A stretch of 64,000 nucleotides of DNA from DASWJZ01 sp963846475 (GCA_963846475.1 CAWJVZ010000004.1:1426001-1490000), one strand, 5' to 3'. Shown: positions 1 through 8,603, numbered from the stretch's first letter. A program made the numbers and translations. The notes: generated from the sequence alone by a model not told the origin.

Positions 1-600
1 CGGCAGGATGCCGATCGCGGTCGCCGCAACATAGGGGAGGAGCCGCATTCCAAACAACGCAGCGGCGAGATTGACCAGCCAGAACGGGAATAGCGGCACG
101 AGCCGCAGGAACAGCAGGTAGAGGAAGCCCTCCTCCCGGAACCCGGCGCGGAGCCGCTGCGCGCGCGGCCCGGCCCGCGCAGCGAGGAAATCGCCGAGCG
201 AGGTGCGGGCGATCAGGAAGATGAGGGTCGCCCCGATCGTCGCCGCGACGAGCGCCAAAGCCGTTCCGGCGATGCAGCCGAACATCAGGCCGCCGGCGGC
301 GGTCAGCGCACTGGCGCCGGGAAAGGAAAGCGCCACCGTCGCGATATACACGGTCACATACGCGGCTGCGGCAAAGGCCGGCCTCTCCTCCACCAACTCT
401 GCAAGGCTCGCCTGGTAGCGCCGCAGCGCCTCAAGCGAGAGATAGTGATGCAAGTCAAGCGCATAGAGGAGGCCGAGGCCGATCGCCACCGCCGCGAGCG
501 GCGCCCAGCGCAGCAGAGTAAAGCCGCCGGACGCGCGGCGGGCGGCGGCAAGGCGCTCCGTCGGTGCGCTGGGAACCTGCGTGCGTCGAAGCGTGTCCAT
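1..600 (-). CDS. TVP38/TMEM64 (DedA-like) family membrane protein, partial
   Basis: Integral inner-membrane protein. Bacterial members of this family are linked to lipid transport and envelope homeostasis, but the exact reaction is unsettled. Two hundred codons are visible from the ATG at 600, and the gene runs off the left edge. A basic N-terminus is followed by a membrane segment at about residues 33-49 and another at 75-95. The conserved glycine-rich core FPGASALTAAGGLMFG lies at 93-108, a further hydrophobic segment at 110-131, and the family's re-entrant stretch FREEGFLYLLFLRLVPLFPF at 154-173. It faces away from rpmH, with about 320 bases between them. The start is not certain: a good AGGAAAGGA lies about 30 bases upstream, but its nearest ATG is out of frame. 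The family call is firm and the function is not. Confidence 0.8.
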   Translation of the reverse strand, partial: MDTLRRTQVPSAPTERLAAARRASGGFTLLRWAPLAAVAIGLGLLYALDLHHYLSLEALRRYQASLAELVEERPAFAAAAYVTVYIATVALSFPGASALTAAGGLMFGCIAGTALALVAATIGATLIFLIARTSLGDFLAARAGPRAQRLRAGFREEGFLYLLFLRLVPLFPFWLVNLAAALFGMRLLPYVAATAIGILP

Positions 601-757
601 CGTTGCGGGTCGCGGCGTCGGACCGCGGCATCGTTCCTTTCCTGAAGCGCGCCATTCTACACGCCCTGCCCCCGGCAGGATCGGCAGCACGAACTTATGA
701 AGCCGGCCCGGCCCCGTGTCACCCCTTCGTGACGCGTCGAGGCGCCCGCCCCCGAAG

Positions 758-786
758 TTGACTTGCAGGGGGGTTTCACCCTATAT
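758..786 (+). promoter_or_regulatory. Probable rpmH-rnpA-yidC promoter
   Basis: TTGACT at 758-763 and CTATAT at 781-786 are separated by exactly 17 bases, a close match to the alphaproteobacterial housekeeping promoter. Transcription would begin near 793 and leave a leader of about 128 bases before rpmH at 921. The gene-free stretch 601-920 contains this promoter and nothing else I recognise. Confidence 0.65.
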
Positions 787-920
787 CGCCCCCGTCGATC
801 GGAGCCTTGCAGGCACGCGCGCTCCGGCATTATCCCGAACATTCGGCGCGGCAGGGTCTCTCGACAGCGAGCCGGCTGCATTTCCAAAGACGAGGGCCGC
901 CGCGATGGCGGCGTTGAGCA

Positions 921-1055
921 ATGAAGAGAACCTATCAACCGAGCCGCCTGGTTCGCAAGCGTCGTCACGGCTTCCGCGCCCGCATGGCGACCCGCAACGG
1001 AGCCAAGGTGATCGCCCGTCGCCGCGCCAAGGGGCGCAAGCGCCTGTCGGCGTGA
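921..1055 (+). CDS. rpmH: 50S ribosomal protein L34 (bL34)
   Basis: Forty-four-residue basic protein of the large ribosomal subunit. It begins MKRTYQPSRLVRKRRHGFRA and ends RAKGRKRLSA, matching bL34 along its whole length. It is shorter than most gene callers' cut-offs but unmistakable. It is followed 13 bases later by rnpA, the near-universal rpmH-rnpA pair, and both are probably transcribed from the promoter at 758-786. In many bacteria this cluster lies near the replication origin, which agrees with the parS site found later in the window. Confidence 0.97.
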   Translation: MKRTYQPSRLVRKRRHGFRARMATRNGAKVIARRRAKGRKRLSA

Positions 1056-1068
1056 CCGGTCCGGGCGC

Positions 1069-1443
1069 ATGATCGAGCGCCTGAAGAAGAGGCGCGATTT
1101 CGTTGCCGCCGCGAAGGGCCCGAAGGCTGCGCGGCGCGCATTCGTGCTGGAGGCTCGTCGTCGCGACGACGATGGCGCGGCCCGCCTCGGCTTCACCGTT
1201 TCCAAGCGCGCCGCCAAGAAGGCCGTCGAGCGCAACCGCATCCGCCGCCGCCTGAAGGAAGCGGTGCGGCTGGCCGCTCCCGGACGCGTGCGCCCCGGTT
1301 GCGACTATGTCGTGGTCGGACGGCGCGGCGCGCTGACGGAGAGCTTTGCCGCACTAGAGGCGGATCTCGCTGCCGCGCTTGCGGCGGCTCTCCGCGGCCT
1401 CCATTTGCGCGAGGGAGCCGAGCCGCCGGGTCGCAGCCGATGA
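1069..1443 (+). CDS. rnpA: Ribonuclease P protein component
   Basis: Protein subunit of RNase P, which supports the catalytic RNA in removing 5' leaders from pre-tRNAs. It is 124 residues, starting MIERLKKRRDF. The family signature is present at residues 43-66: GFTVSKRAAKKAVERNRIRR is the conserved RNA-binding RNR motif region, followed by RLKEAVR. The rest is Arg/Lys-rich, as expected. The stop codon overlaps the yidC start (ATGA), implying translational coupling. The RNA subunit gene rnpB is not in this window. Confidence 0.96.
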   Translation: MIERLKKRRDFVAAAKGPKAARRAFVLEARRRDDDGAARLGFTVSKRAAKKAVERNRIRRRLKEAVRLAAPGRVRPGCDYVVVGRRGALTESFAALEADLAAALAAALRGLHLREGAEPPGRSR

Positions 1444-3284
1444 AGAACAATCAGAACGTCATCATCGCGATCGCCCTGTCCTTCCTGGTCATCCTGGGCT
1501 GGCAGCATTTCATCGTCGGGCCGAAGCTCGAAGCGGAGCGGCAGCGGGTTGCGGCGGAGCAGGCGCGCACCGCCGACGCCGTTCCCGGCACGGTCACCGG
1601 CACGCAGGCGCCCGGCGCGATGCCCGTGCCCGGCGCGGCGGCCCCGCCCGGCGCGCCGTCGACGACGCCTGCCGCGCCCGGCGCCGCGACCCCGGCGGTC
1701 GTGACACGCGACGCCGCCCTTGCGGCCTCGAACCGTGTGGTCATCGACACGCCGTCGCTGAAGGGCTCGATCAACCTGCAGGGCGGCCGCCTCGACGATC
1801 TCCTGCTTGCCCGCTACCGCGTCACCGTCGAGCCCACGAGCCCGCTGGTCGAGCTGTTCTCGCCGGTCGGCAGCGAGCACCCCTATTATGCGGAATTCGG
1901 CTGGGTGCCGGCCCAGGGCGGACCGGCCGTGCCGAATGCCGACACCGTCTGGACCGCGGAAGGCGGCCCGCTCGCGCCCGGCGAGGACGTGACGCTCACC
2001 TGGGACAACGGCGCCGGGCTCCTCTTCAAGCGCGTCTATTCCGTCGACGACAAATACCTGTTCACCATGCGCCAGAGCGTGGAGAACGCGACCGGCGATC
2101 CCGTCGTGCTCTACCCCTACGGGCTCGTCACCCGCACCGGCCTGCCCGAGACGGCCGGCTACTACATCCTCCACGAGGGCCTGATCGGCTTTCTCGGCGA
2201 GGAGGGCCTGCAGGAGATCAACTACGGCGATCTCGACGAGGTGCCGGCGCTCACCCCGGCCAAGGCGGCGAGCGGCTGGCTCGGCATCACCGACAAATAT
2301 TGGGGCGCCGCCCTCGTCCCGGCCGGCGGCCAGCCGTTCCAGGCGCGCTTCCTGAAGGGCGCCGCCGGCGCCGAGCCGACCTACCAGGCCGACTATCTCG
2401 GCGACGCCGTGACGGTGCCGGCCGGCGGCTCGGGGGTGAGCGAAGCGCTCCTCTTCGCCGGCGCCAAGGAGACCAACGTCATCGACGCCTACGAGGCGGA
2501 GCTCGGCATCCCCCGCCTGGAGCTCCTCATCGACTGGGGCTGGTTCTATTTCATCACCAAGCCGATTTTTAAGCTGATCGACTGGCTCTACAGAGCCTTG
2601 GGCAATTTCGGCCTGGCCATCCTCGCCGTCACCGTCATCGTCAAGCTCATCTTCTTTCCGCTGGCCAACCGCTCCTACCAGTCGATGACGCGGATGAAGA
2701 AGCTGCAGCCGGAGATGCAGAAGCTGCAGGAGCGCTTCAAGGACGACCGCATGGCCCTGCAGCAGGCCATGATGGAGCTCTACAAGAAGGAGAAGGTCAA
2801 CCCGATCGCCGGGTGCTGGCCGATCCTCATCCAGATCCCGGTCTTCTTCGCGCTCTACAAGGTGCTCTTCGTCACCATTGAGATGCGCCACGCGCCGTTT
2901 TACGGCTGGATCCGCGACCTCTCGGCGCCCGACCCGACCAACATGTTTACGCTGTTCGGGCTGATCCCCTGGGACCCGCCGCTGATCCTGCACCTCGGCA
3001 TCTGGCCGATCGTCATGGGCGTGACGATGTTCGTGCAGATGCGCATGAACCCGACGCCGCCGGACAAGACGCAGGCGATGATCTTCAACTGGATGCCGGT
3101 GATCTTCACATTCATGCTCGGCTCGTTCCCGGCCGGCCTAGTGATCTACTGGGCCTGGAACAATTTTCTGTCGATCCTGCAGCAGGGCCTGATCATGAAG
3201 CGGCACGGCGTGCCGATTGAGCTGTTCGGCAATCTTAAGGGCATGATCGGCCGCTCCAAGCCGAAGGATTCGCCGGCGGAATAG
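1440..3284 (+). CDS. yidC: Membrane protein insertase YidC
   Basis: Inner-membrane insertase/chaperone that works with or without SecYEG and assembles respiratory and ATP synthase subunits. It is 614 residues from the ATG at 1440, which overlaps the rnpA stop. An N-terminal membrane anchor (about residues 6-22, VIIAIALSFLVILGWQHF) leads to a proline/alanine-rich linker. A large periplasmic beta-sandwich domain (about 95-355) precedes the conserved five-helix YidC/Oxa1 core (about 370-590). The core includes the coiled-coil hairpin MTRMKKLQPEMQKLQERFKD and the segment NPIAGCWPILIQIPVFFALY. An in-frame TTG at 1299 would extend the protein into rnpA and is not the start. Length and domain order are typical of Gram-negative YidC. 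Confidence 0.97.
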   Translation: MKNNQNVIIAIALSFLVILGWQHFIVGPKLEAERQRVAAEQARTADAVPGTVTGTQAPGAMPVPGAAAPPGAPSTTPAAPGAATPAVVTRDAALAASNRVVIDTPSLKGSINLQGGRLDDLLLARYRVTVEPTSPLVELFSPVGSEHPYYAEFGWVPAQGGPAVPNADTVWTAEGGPLAPGEDVTLTWDNGAGLLFKRVYSVDDKYLFTMRQSVENATGDPVVLYPYGLVTRTGLPETAGYYILHEGLIGFLGEEGLQEINYGDLDEVPALTPAKAASGWLGITDKYWGAALVPAGGQPFQARFLKGAAGAEPTYQADYLGDAVTVPAGGSGVSEALLFAGAKETNVIDAYEAELGIPRLELLIDWGWFYFITKPIFKLIDWLYRALGNFGLAILAVTVIVKLIFFPLANRSYQSMTRMKKLQPEMQKLQERFKDDRMALQQAMMELYKKEKVNPIAGCWPILIQIPVFFALYKVLFVTIEMRHAPFYGWIRDLSAPDPTNMFTLFGLIPWDPPLILHLGIWPIVMGVTMFVQMRMNPTPPDKTQAMIFNWMPVIFTFMLGSFPAGLVIYWAWNNFLSILQQGLIMKRHGVPIELFGNLKGMIGRSKPKDSPAE

Positions 3285-3352
3285 GGGGAGTGGGCCGATG
3301 CGGCCCTCTCGCTGTGCCGCGGCCTCTGCTATAATGCCCGGCGGAGACTAGG

Positions 3353-3967
3353 ATGCTCGACAAGGCCCAGGGGCGGATGACGCCGGAAGAGTTCTACGCC
3401 TGGCAGGAGGCGATGGACGAGAAATACGAGCTCGTCGACGGCTATCCCGTCAAGCGGTGTCCCGACTTGGAAATGATGACCGGGGCAAGTGGGCGTCACG
3501 ACAGGATCGTGTGGAACCTAATCCGGGTTTTAGCAAACCAGCTGGCCGATGGCCCTTGCCAGGGCTTTACCAGCGATACTGCGGTTCGCACCCGTGCAGG
3601 CATGCGGCGGCGGCCTGACATCGGCATCGAATGCGGGAACCGAGATGAGCAGTCGCACGAGGCGGAAGACGTCCGCCTCGTCGTCGAGGTTCTCTCGCCA
3701 TCCACCCGCGAATTCGACATGTTCGGCAAGCTCGAAGAGTACATGTCTGTCGCGAGCATGCGTTACATCCTGCTGATCGAGCCGAACGCCCCAAGAGCAA
3801 TTCTTTGGTTGCGCCAAGATGACATGAGCTGGACCCATCAGAGCGCTGAAGGATTGGATGCGGAAGTTGAAATGCCGGAACTCAAGGTGCTTTTGGAGCT
3901 AGAGGAGGTTTACGCCCGGCTCACGTTTCGGCCGGCACCGAGGCTGGTCGAGGGGGACGACGTCTGA
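3353..3967 (+). CDS. Uma2 family (DUF820) restriction-endonuclease-fold protein
   Basis: Protein of 204 residues with the PD-(D/E)XK nuclease-like fold of the Uma2 family. These proteins are abundant in bacteria and mostly uncharacterised. The N-terminal MTPEEFYAWQEAMDEKYELVDGYPV segment is typical: the acidic YELVDG strand is followed by an HDRIVWNLIRVLANQL helix. The likely metal-binding residues are the RRPDIGIEC strand (D about 89) and LVVEVLSPSTREFDMFGKLEEY (E about 112, K about 126). It sits between yidC and engB, possibly inserted into an otherwise conserved housekeeping run, and its stop overlaps the probable engB start region. No partner gene is visible. The family is clear and the substrate is unknown. 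Confidence 0.85.
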   Translation: MLDKAQGRMTPEEFYAWQEAMDEKYELVDGYPVKRCPDLEMMTGASGRHDRIVWNLIRVLANQLADGPCQGFTSDTAVRTRAGMRRRPDIGIECGNRDEQSHEAEDVRLVVEVLSPSTREFDMFGKLEEYMSVASMRYILLIEPNAPRAILWLRQDDMSWTHQSAEGLDAEVEMPELKVLLELEEVYARLTFRPAPRLVEGDDV

Positions 3968-4624
3968 CCGACCGCCTGCCGGGCGCCGAGGCCGCTTCCA
4001 TCTTCCGCCATCCCTGGCGCTTTGTCACCGAAGCGCCGAACATGGCCGCGCTGCCGCCCGAAGGACCGCCCGAAGTGGCCTTCGCCGGCCGCTCCAATGT
4101 GGGGAAATCGAGCCTCATCAATGCGCTGACCCGGCAATCGAGCCTTGCCCGCACCTCCAACACGCCGGGGCGGACGCAGGCGCTGAATTTCTTCGTCCCC
4201 GATCCGCCGGATTCCGCCCTGCAGAGGCTGCCGCTGCTCGCTCTGGTCGACATGCCCGGCTACGGCTACGCCAAGGCGCCGCTGCAGAAGGTGGAAATCC
4301 TGGAACGCGCTAATCCACGCCTATCTGCGCGGCCGGGCGAGCCTGAAGCGCGTCTTCATCCTGGTCGATTCCCGGCACGGCCTGAAACCGTCCGACGAGA
4401 CGATCATGAACGAGCTCGACGGCGCCGCGGTTTCATATCAGATCGTGCTCACCAAGGCGGACAAGGTGAAGCCGCCCGCGCTTGCCGCGGTGCAGGCCGC
4501 CACCGCCGAGGCGATCCGCCGCCGCCCCGCCGCCTATCCCGAGGTGCTCGCCACCTCCAGCGCCAGGGGTGACGGCATCGAAGCCCTGAAGGCCGAAATC
4601 GCCGCCTTCTCAACGCCGCGCTGA
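3964..4624 (+). CDS. yihA: Ribosome biogenesis GTP-binding protein EngB/YihA (one frameshift)
   Basis: Essential GTPase of large-subunit ribosome assembly. Motifs in order are the P-loop GRSNVGKSS, the switch I region TPGRTQ, G3 DMPGYGYAK, and G4 TKAD after the shift. The first part reads to about 4300, then the frame changes and the C-terminal half continues to the stop at 4622-4624. The sequence around 4296-4300 has one C too many: deleting it gives a continuous V-E-I-W-N-A-L-I-H-A-Y-L-R-G, as expected of the family. The start is uncertain. ATG 4042 is internal to the conserved N-terminus, whereas CTG 3964, which overlaps the upstream stop, gives a full-length protein of about 219 residues. 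Because the gene is indispensable, the frameshift is more likely a sequence error than a real mutation. Confidence 0.85.
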
Positions 4625-4660
4625 GCCGCTAAGAGGCGCGCTCGCCCCTGGAGCGCCCGC

Positions 4661-5569
4661 ATGAACGACACATCCGCCAGCGCCCTGCCCCAGGAGGCGC
4701 TCGACCAGGCCCGCCTCCTCGCCGAGGCGCTGCCCTACATGCAGCGCTACGAGAACAAGACGATCGTGGTGAAGTATGGCGGCCACGCCATGGGCAATCC
4801 GGCGCTCGGCCAGGCCTTTGCGCGCGATATCGCGCTCCTGAAGCAGTCGGGCGTCAACCCGATCGTCGTGCATGGCGGCGGCCCGCAGATCGGCCAGATG
4901 CTCGAGAGGATGGGCATCAAGAGCGAGTTCAAGGGCGGACTTCGCGTCACCGACAAAAAAACCGTCGAGATCGTCGAAATGGTTCTGGCGGGCTCCATCA
5001 ACAAGGAGATCGTCGCGCTCATCAACGCGGAGGGGGAATGGGCGATCGGCCTGTGCGGCAAGGACGGCAACATGGTTTTCGCCGAGAAGGCCCGGCGCAC
5101 GATGGTCGACCCGGAATCCAACATTGAAAAAATCGTCGATCTCGGTTTCGTCGGCGAGCCGGTGGAGGTCGACCGCACGCTTCTCGACCTCCTCGCCCGC
5201 TCCGAGATGATCCCGGTGATCGCGCCGGTGGCGCCCGGCCGCGACGGCGAGACCTACAACATCAACGCAGACACCTTTGCCGGCGCCATCGCGGGCGCGC
5301 TGCAGGCGACGCGGCTCCTCTTCCTCACCGACGTGCCGGGCGTGCTCGACGGCTCGGGAAAGCTCATCGACGAGCTGACCGTCGCCAAGGCGCGGTCGCT
5401 GATCGCCGACGGCACGATTTCCGGCGGCATGATCCCCAAGGTGGAGACCTGCATCGAGGCGGTGCAGCGCGGCGTCGAGGGCGTCGTCATCCTGAACGGC
5501 AAGACGCCGCACGCGGTGCTGCTGGAGCTGTTCACCGCGCATGGCGCGGGAACGCTGATCACCGGCTGA
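4661..5569 (+). CDS. argB: Acetylglutamate kinase
   Basis: Cytoplasmic enzyme of arginine biosynthesis that phosphorylates N-acetyl-L-glutamate. It is 302 residues, intact. Amino-acid-kinase family motifs are present: KYGGHAMG (about 42-49), VVHGGGPQIG (about 67-76) and GGMIPKVETCIEAVQRGV near the C-terminus, which carries the phosphate-contacting lysine. The N-terminal helix (residues 12-30, LDQARLLAEALPYMQRYEN) is the extension found in arginine-inhibited hexameric enzymes, suggesting feedback control (inference). engB-argB adjacency recurs in Hyphomicrobiales. No other arg gene is nearby. Confidence 0.97.
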   Translation: MNDTSASALPQEALDQARLLAEALPYMQRYENKTIVVKYGGHAMGNPALGQAFARDIALLKQSGVNPIVVHGGGPQIGQMLERMGIKSEFKGGLRVTDKKTVEIVEMVLAGSINKEIVALINAEGEWAIGLCGKDGNMVFAEKARRTMVDPESNIEKIVDLGFVGEPVEVDRTLLDLLARSEMIPVIAPVAPGRDGETYNINADTFAGAIAGALQATRLLFLTDVPGVLDGSGKLIDELTVAKARSLIADGTISGGMIPKVETCIEAVQRGVEGVVILNGKTPHAVLLELFTAHGAGTLITG

Positions 5570-5633
5570 GCGGATCGGCAGGCGCCGCGCCCAAGGCGCG
5601 GTGGCAGCTGGAAATCGCGATGCCGGGCCAGGT

Positions 5634-5740
5634 GCCTCCTCTCCCCCGTGGGGAGAGGCCGAGTCCGCGCGCAGCGCGGAGCCGGGTGAGGGTTCTGGCG
5701 CCGGGCTCTACGATCTAGTCCCTCACCCGGTCGCTACGCG
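5634..5740. repeat. Intergenic inverted-repeat element, left part (split by the insertion sequence)
   Basis: An outer arm CTCTCCCCCGTGGGGAGAGG followed by CCGAGTC at 5639-5664 is matched in inverse orientation by GACTCGG-CCTCTCCCC at about 7124-7155, on the far side of the insertion sequence. An inner hairpin, CCGGGTGAGGG (5682 on) with CCCTCACCCGG (5720-5730), lies entirely on this side. Together they form one REP-like palindromic element of about 140 bases of the kind scattered between genes in Hyphomicrobiales. A related element lies at 14066-14256. Confidence 0.6.
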
Positions 5741-5745
5741 TGTGC

Positions 5746-7114
5746 AACCGGGGACATGGGTAACAGATCTGACCGACGACATGGGTAACACATTTCTGGC
5801 TTTGTTCAGGTCTGCTGTTGTTGCTGTTGCGGCTGTGGACCCTGTGGGCAACGCGCCGCGTTGTCCACAAGTCCACAGGCTTGTCGCGGTGGCTTGTTCA
5901 GGCGATGGCCGCCATGCGCGATGAAGCCGAGCGCCACCGGGCCGTAATGGGCAGCCCAGCAACCGTCCTCGCCTTCCGCCAGGCCGATCGGCTCGCCGGC
6001 CAGCGCCGAATTGATGTAGACGAGCTTGCCCTGCCATTTGATCTCGCCGTTCAAGCGCACTCGCCTGACCTCGACGTCGGCGGCATAGTCGGGTTCGCGC
6101 AAGACCCCGTCGAAGCGCCGCGGCGAGGCGGCATAGTGCTCGGCCGGCGTGGCGTTAGCCAGCGCCTGGTGCGGGCGCTCGTCGTTGTAGAGGCGCCGGA
6201 AGGCGCGGAAACGCTCGAGCTGTTCTCGCAGCGAGCGCGCCGGCGGCGTGGCGGTGTCCTGCAACAGCGTCAGGTGCAGCCGCTCCAGCCGGCCATTCTG
6301 CTGCGGCTTGCCGGGGGCGATGCGTTCCGGCGTCACTCCCGCCTTGATCATCTTGACGGCAAGCTGCGACAGCCCGCCGGCGCCGGTGGAGGCAAACGGC
6401 GGGCCGTTGTCGGAGCGCAGCCGCTTGGGCAGGCCGAACTCGCGGAAGGCGGCGTCGAGCACCGGCCACGCATGTCCGGTGTCGGTCTTCGGCAGAACCT
6501 GGCAGCGCAACAGATAGCGGCTGTGCGCATCCGACAACGTCAGCGGCTCGCAATGCGTCCCGTCGCCGGTCAGGAACCAACCCTTGAAGTCGATCGCCCA
6601 CACGTCGTTGGCTGCCCCGCAGGCGGCAAACGGCGCGCTCGCCGGCGGCGCCCGCCTTCTCAGCCGCCGCTTCACCGTCAGCCCCTCGCGGTCGAACAGG
6701 CAGCCGATGCTGCTCGCCGCCGGCCAGCGCGTCTGCGGCTCCAGCCGCGCCAGCAGGGCACGCACCTTCAGCGGGCCCCAGGTCGGATGCAGGCGCCTTA
6801 CCGCCAGGCAGCGCTCGGCCGTCTCCGGACTCACCTCCTGCCGATGATGCAGCGGTGCCCGCGAGCGGTCGAAGAGACCCGCCGGACCCTCCTCCCGGTA
6901 GCGCTCCAGCCATTTGTAGCCGATCCGCCGGCTCACCGCGAAGCGCCGGCACAACGCCGCCATCGGCTCTTCTTCCCTCTCTACCGCCAACACGAACCGC
7001 ATCCGTTCATCCATGGCACAGGTCTCCCTCCATCCCATCGGCAAGGTCCTCCTCGCCGATCAGTTGACCTGTTACCCATGTCGCCGGTCTATTCTGTTAC
7101 CCATGTAGCCGGTC
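5746..7114. mobile_element. IS481-family insertion sequence
   Basis: One transposase gene lies between imperfect inverted ends. Each end carries two copies of ACATGGGTAACA: at 5754-5765 and 5780-5791 on the left, and inverted as TGTTACCCATGT at 7070-7081 and 7095-7106 on the right. The outermost similarity (AACCGG / GACCGG) stops near 5746 and 7114. No clear target duplication can be defined. The element interrupts an intergenic inverted repeat downstream of argB and damages no gene. Confidence 0.85.
5806..7014 (-). CDS. IS481 family transposase
   Basis: DDE transposase of 402 residues from the ATG at 7014. The reading frame is also open to an ATG at 7044, but GGGAGA sits just before the inner one. 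An N-terminal helix-turn-helix (about 20-45, AALCRRFAVSRRIGYKWLER) is followed by the rve integrase core. Its catalytic triad is visible: D142 in WAIDFKGW, D202 in LRSDNGPPF and E244 in NGRLERLH. A C-terminal PHQAL segment and a terminal PQPQQQQQQT tail follow. The frame is intact, so the element could be active. It is transcribed opposite to argB. Confidence 0.93.
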   Translation of the reverse strand: MDERMRFVLAVEREEEPMAALCRRFAVSRRIGYKWLERYREEGPAGLFDRSRAPLHHRQEVSPETAERCLAVRRLHPTWGPLKVRALLARLEPQTRWPAASSIGCLFDREGLTVKRRLRRRAPPASAPFAACGAANDVWAIDFKGWFLTGDGTHCEPLTLSDAHSRYLLRCQVLPKTDTGHAWPVLDAAFREFGLPKRLRSDNGPPFASTGAGGLSQLAVKMIKAGVTPERIAPGKPQQNGRLERLHLTLLQDTATPPARSLREQLERFRAFRRLYNDERPHQALANATPAEHYAASPRRFDGVLREPDYAADVEVRRVRLNGEIKWQGKLVYINSALAGEPIGLAEGEDGCWAAHYGPVALGFIAHGGHRLNKPPRQACGLVDNAARCPQGPQPQQQQQQT

Positions 7115-7123
7115 AGGACCCGC

Positions 7124-7156
7124 GACTCGGCCTCTCCCCGGAGGGGAGAGGAGGAT
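7124..7156. repeat. Right arm of the inverted-repeat element split by the IS
   Basis: GACTCGGCCTCTCCCC followed by GGAGGGGAGAGGAGG is the inverse complement of 5634-5664 with a few mismatches. Before the IS arrived, the two arms would have been about 110 bases apart and able to pair. The right arm lies about 50 bases from the 3' end of the CHRD gene, so the intact element may have served as a transcription stop between two convergent genes (inference). Confidence 0.5.
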
Positions 7157-7201
7157 GCTCCGCCCTTTTGAAAAAGGCCCCTTGAGAGGCCCTCCTATAT
7201 G

Positions 7202-7636
7202 CTACTCGGCCTTCGTCACCTGGCCGCGGATCTCGCCGCCCGGGTTGGCGGCGGTGTGCACGTTGGCGTACCACTTGCCGGCGATCAGGTCGGCGGCCTG
7301 CTCCTCGGTCAGATCGGCCTCGCCTGTCGAGCCGCTGGCCGTATCGGGGATCGGCACGACGGGGCCGGCATTCTGGCCCGGATCGGCGGGCCCGTGGAAA
7401 TGCGCCGCCGTCGCATCGCCGCTCAGCCCGGAATATTCAAGCGTCCAGGTGAGCTTCTTGGTATCGCTGTCGTAGGTCACGTCCGTCGTGCCGGTAGCGC
7501 TCGTCTCCACCGGCGGCACTTCCTCGCCTCCGGAAAGGTTCGCCTTGAACTTCATCTGCTCGGCGCTTGCGACGCCGCCGGCGGCAAGTACGGCCGCAAA
7601 CGCAAATCCAGCAATTCCGCTACGCAGAGCTTGCAT
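7202..7636 (-). CDS. Secreted CHRD domain-containing protein
   Basis: Exported protein of 144 residues with one CHRD domain, a beta-rich fold first described in chordin; its bacterial function is unknown. A Sec signal peptide occupies residues 1-24 (MQALRSGIAGFAFAAVLAAG, cleaved after ASA). The domain begins with KFKANLSGGEEVPPVETSATG and has the typical LTWTLEYSGLSG, AHFHGP and YANVHTAANPGGEIRGQV segments. The ATG at 7636 was chosen because AGGGAGAA precedes it and the signal peptide starts there; the frame is open farther upstream without a signal. It is a single-gene unit facing the IS. Confidence 0.85.
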   Translation of the reverse strand: MQALRSGIAGFAFAAVLAAGGVASAEQMKFKANLSGGEEVPPVETSATGTTDVTYDSDTKKLTWTLEYSGLSGDATAAHFHGPADPGQNAGPVVPIPDTASGSTGEADLTEEQAADLIAGKWYANVHTAANPGGEIRGQVTKAE

Positions 7637-7862
7637 GTCGTTCTCCCTGGTCTTTGTGAGGGTGCATCGGGACGCGGCGCACTCGCCCGTCCCGTATTGA
7701 GCTAAGTAGCGCACGCTTCCCACACGGCGAATCAGAGACGCGTGAACGATGCGGGCGGCTCCGACCGTTCGCTGGATATCTGCATAGCCATGCCGCTGCC
7801 GTCGCCGCGGTGAAAACATCAAGGACTATGAACTCTTAACGGCGCCGGCCTATAGTCCCGGC

Positions 7863-8603
7863 ATGAATAGACTGACCGCAGAGGCCGTCGCCCCGCATCG
7901 CGCCCGCGATCTCGCCGGTTTTGCCGAGACGGAAGCGTGGATCTTCGATCTCGACAACACGCTCTATCCGCGCAGCACCAACCTTTTCAATCAGGTGGAC
8001 GGGCGTATCCGCGCTTATGTCGGCAAGCTGCTCAATGTCGAAGAGGCGGAAGCCGAGCGCATCCAAAAGCAATTCTATCGCGAGCACGGCACCACCTTGC
8101 GCGGGCTGATGCTGACCCACCGGGTCGACCCCGACGAGTTCCTGGAATTCGTCCACGACATCGACCACAGCGTGGTGCAGCCCGACCCGGCGCTCGGCGA
8201 GGCGCTGCTGCGGCTGCCCGGCAAGAAATACATTTTCACCAACGGCTCGCGCCGGCACGCCGAGAAAGTCGCCGAGCGGCTCGGCTTTCCCAGGCAGTTC
8301 GAGGACATTTTCGACATCGTCTCAGCCGACCTCGTGCCGAAGCCGGAGCGGCAGACCTACGACCGCTTTGTGCGGCACTTCGGCATCCGGCCGGAGCGCG
8401 CCGCCATGTTCGAGGATCTTGCCCGCAACCTCGTCGTGCCGAAGGCCGTCGGCATGCAGACCGTGCTGGTCGTGCCGCCCGGAACCCGGGAGGTTTTCCA
8501 CGGCGAATGGGAATACGAGGGACGCGACGACGATCACGTCGATTACGTAACCGACGACCTTGCCCGCTTCGTCGCCGAGATCGCCGATTCCATCGGGGTG
8601 TGA
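7863..8603 (+). CDS. HAD-superfamily pyrimidine 5'-nucleotidase-like phosphatase
   Basis: Cytoplasmic HAD hydrolase of subfamily IA, 246 residues. The catalytic motif I FDLDNTLYP is at residues 29-37 and motif II TNGS at about 126. The motif III lysine is in the VPKPERQTY segment and motif IV lies around MFEDLARN. A helical cap lies between motifs I and II. The FDLDNTLYP signature and length match the SDT1/Phm8-type pyrimidine 5'-nucleotidases that are common in Hyphomicrobiales near arg/dap genes. The substrate, likely a nucleoside monophosphate, is inferred from family only. The start codon follows a short AT-richer stretch. Confidence 0.85.
   Translation: MNRLTAEAVAPHRARDLAGFAETEAWIFDLDNTLYPRSTNLFNQVDGRIRAYVGKLLNVEEAEAERIQKQFYREHGTTLRGLMLTHRVDPDEFLEFVHDIDHSVVQPDPALGEALLRLPGKKYIFTNGSRRHAEKVAERLGFPRQFEDIFDIVSADLVPKPERQTYDRFVRHFGIRPERAAMFEDLARNLVVPKAVGMQTVLVVPPGTREVFHGEWEYEGRDDDHVDYVTDDLARFVAEIADSIGV

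Noticed and set aside
1305..2993. 562-codon open frame antisense to yidC
   Set aside because: Composition (long runs of Arg, Asp, His, Glu) is that of a GC-rich antisense shadow; yidC on the other strand is certain.
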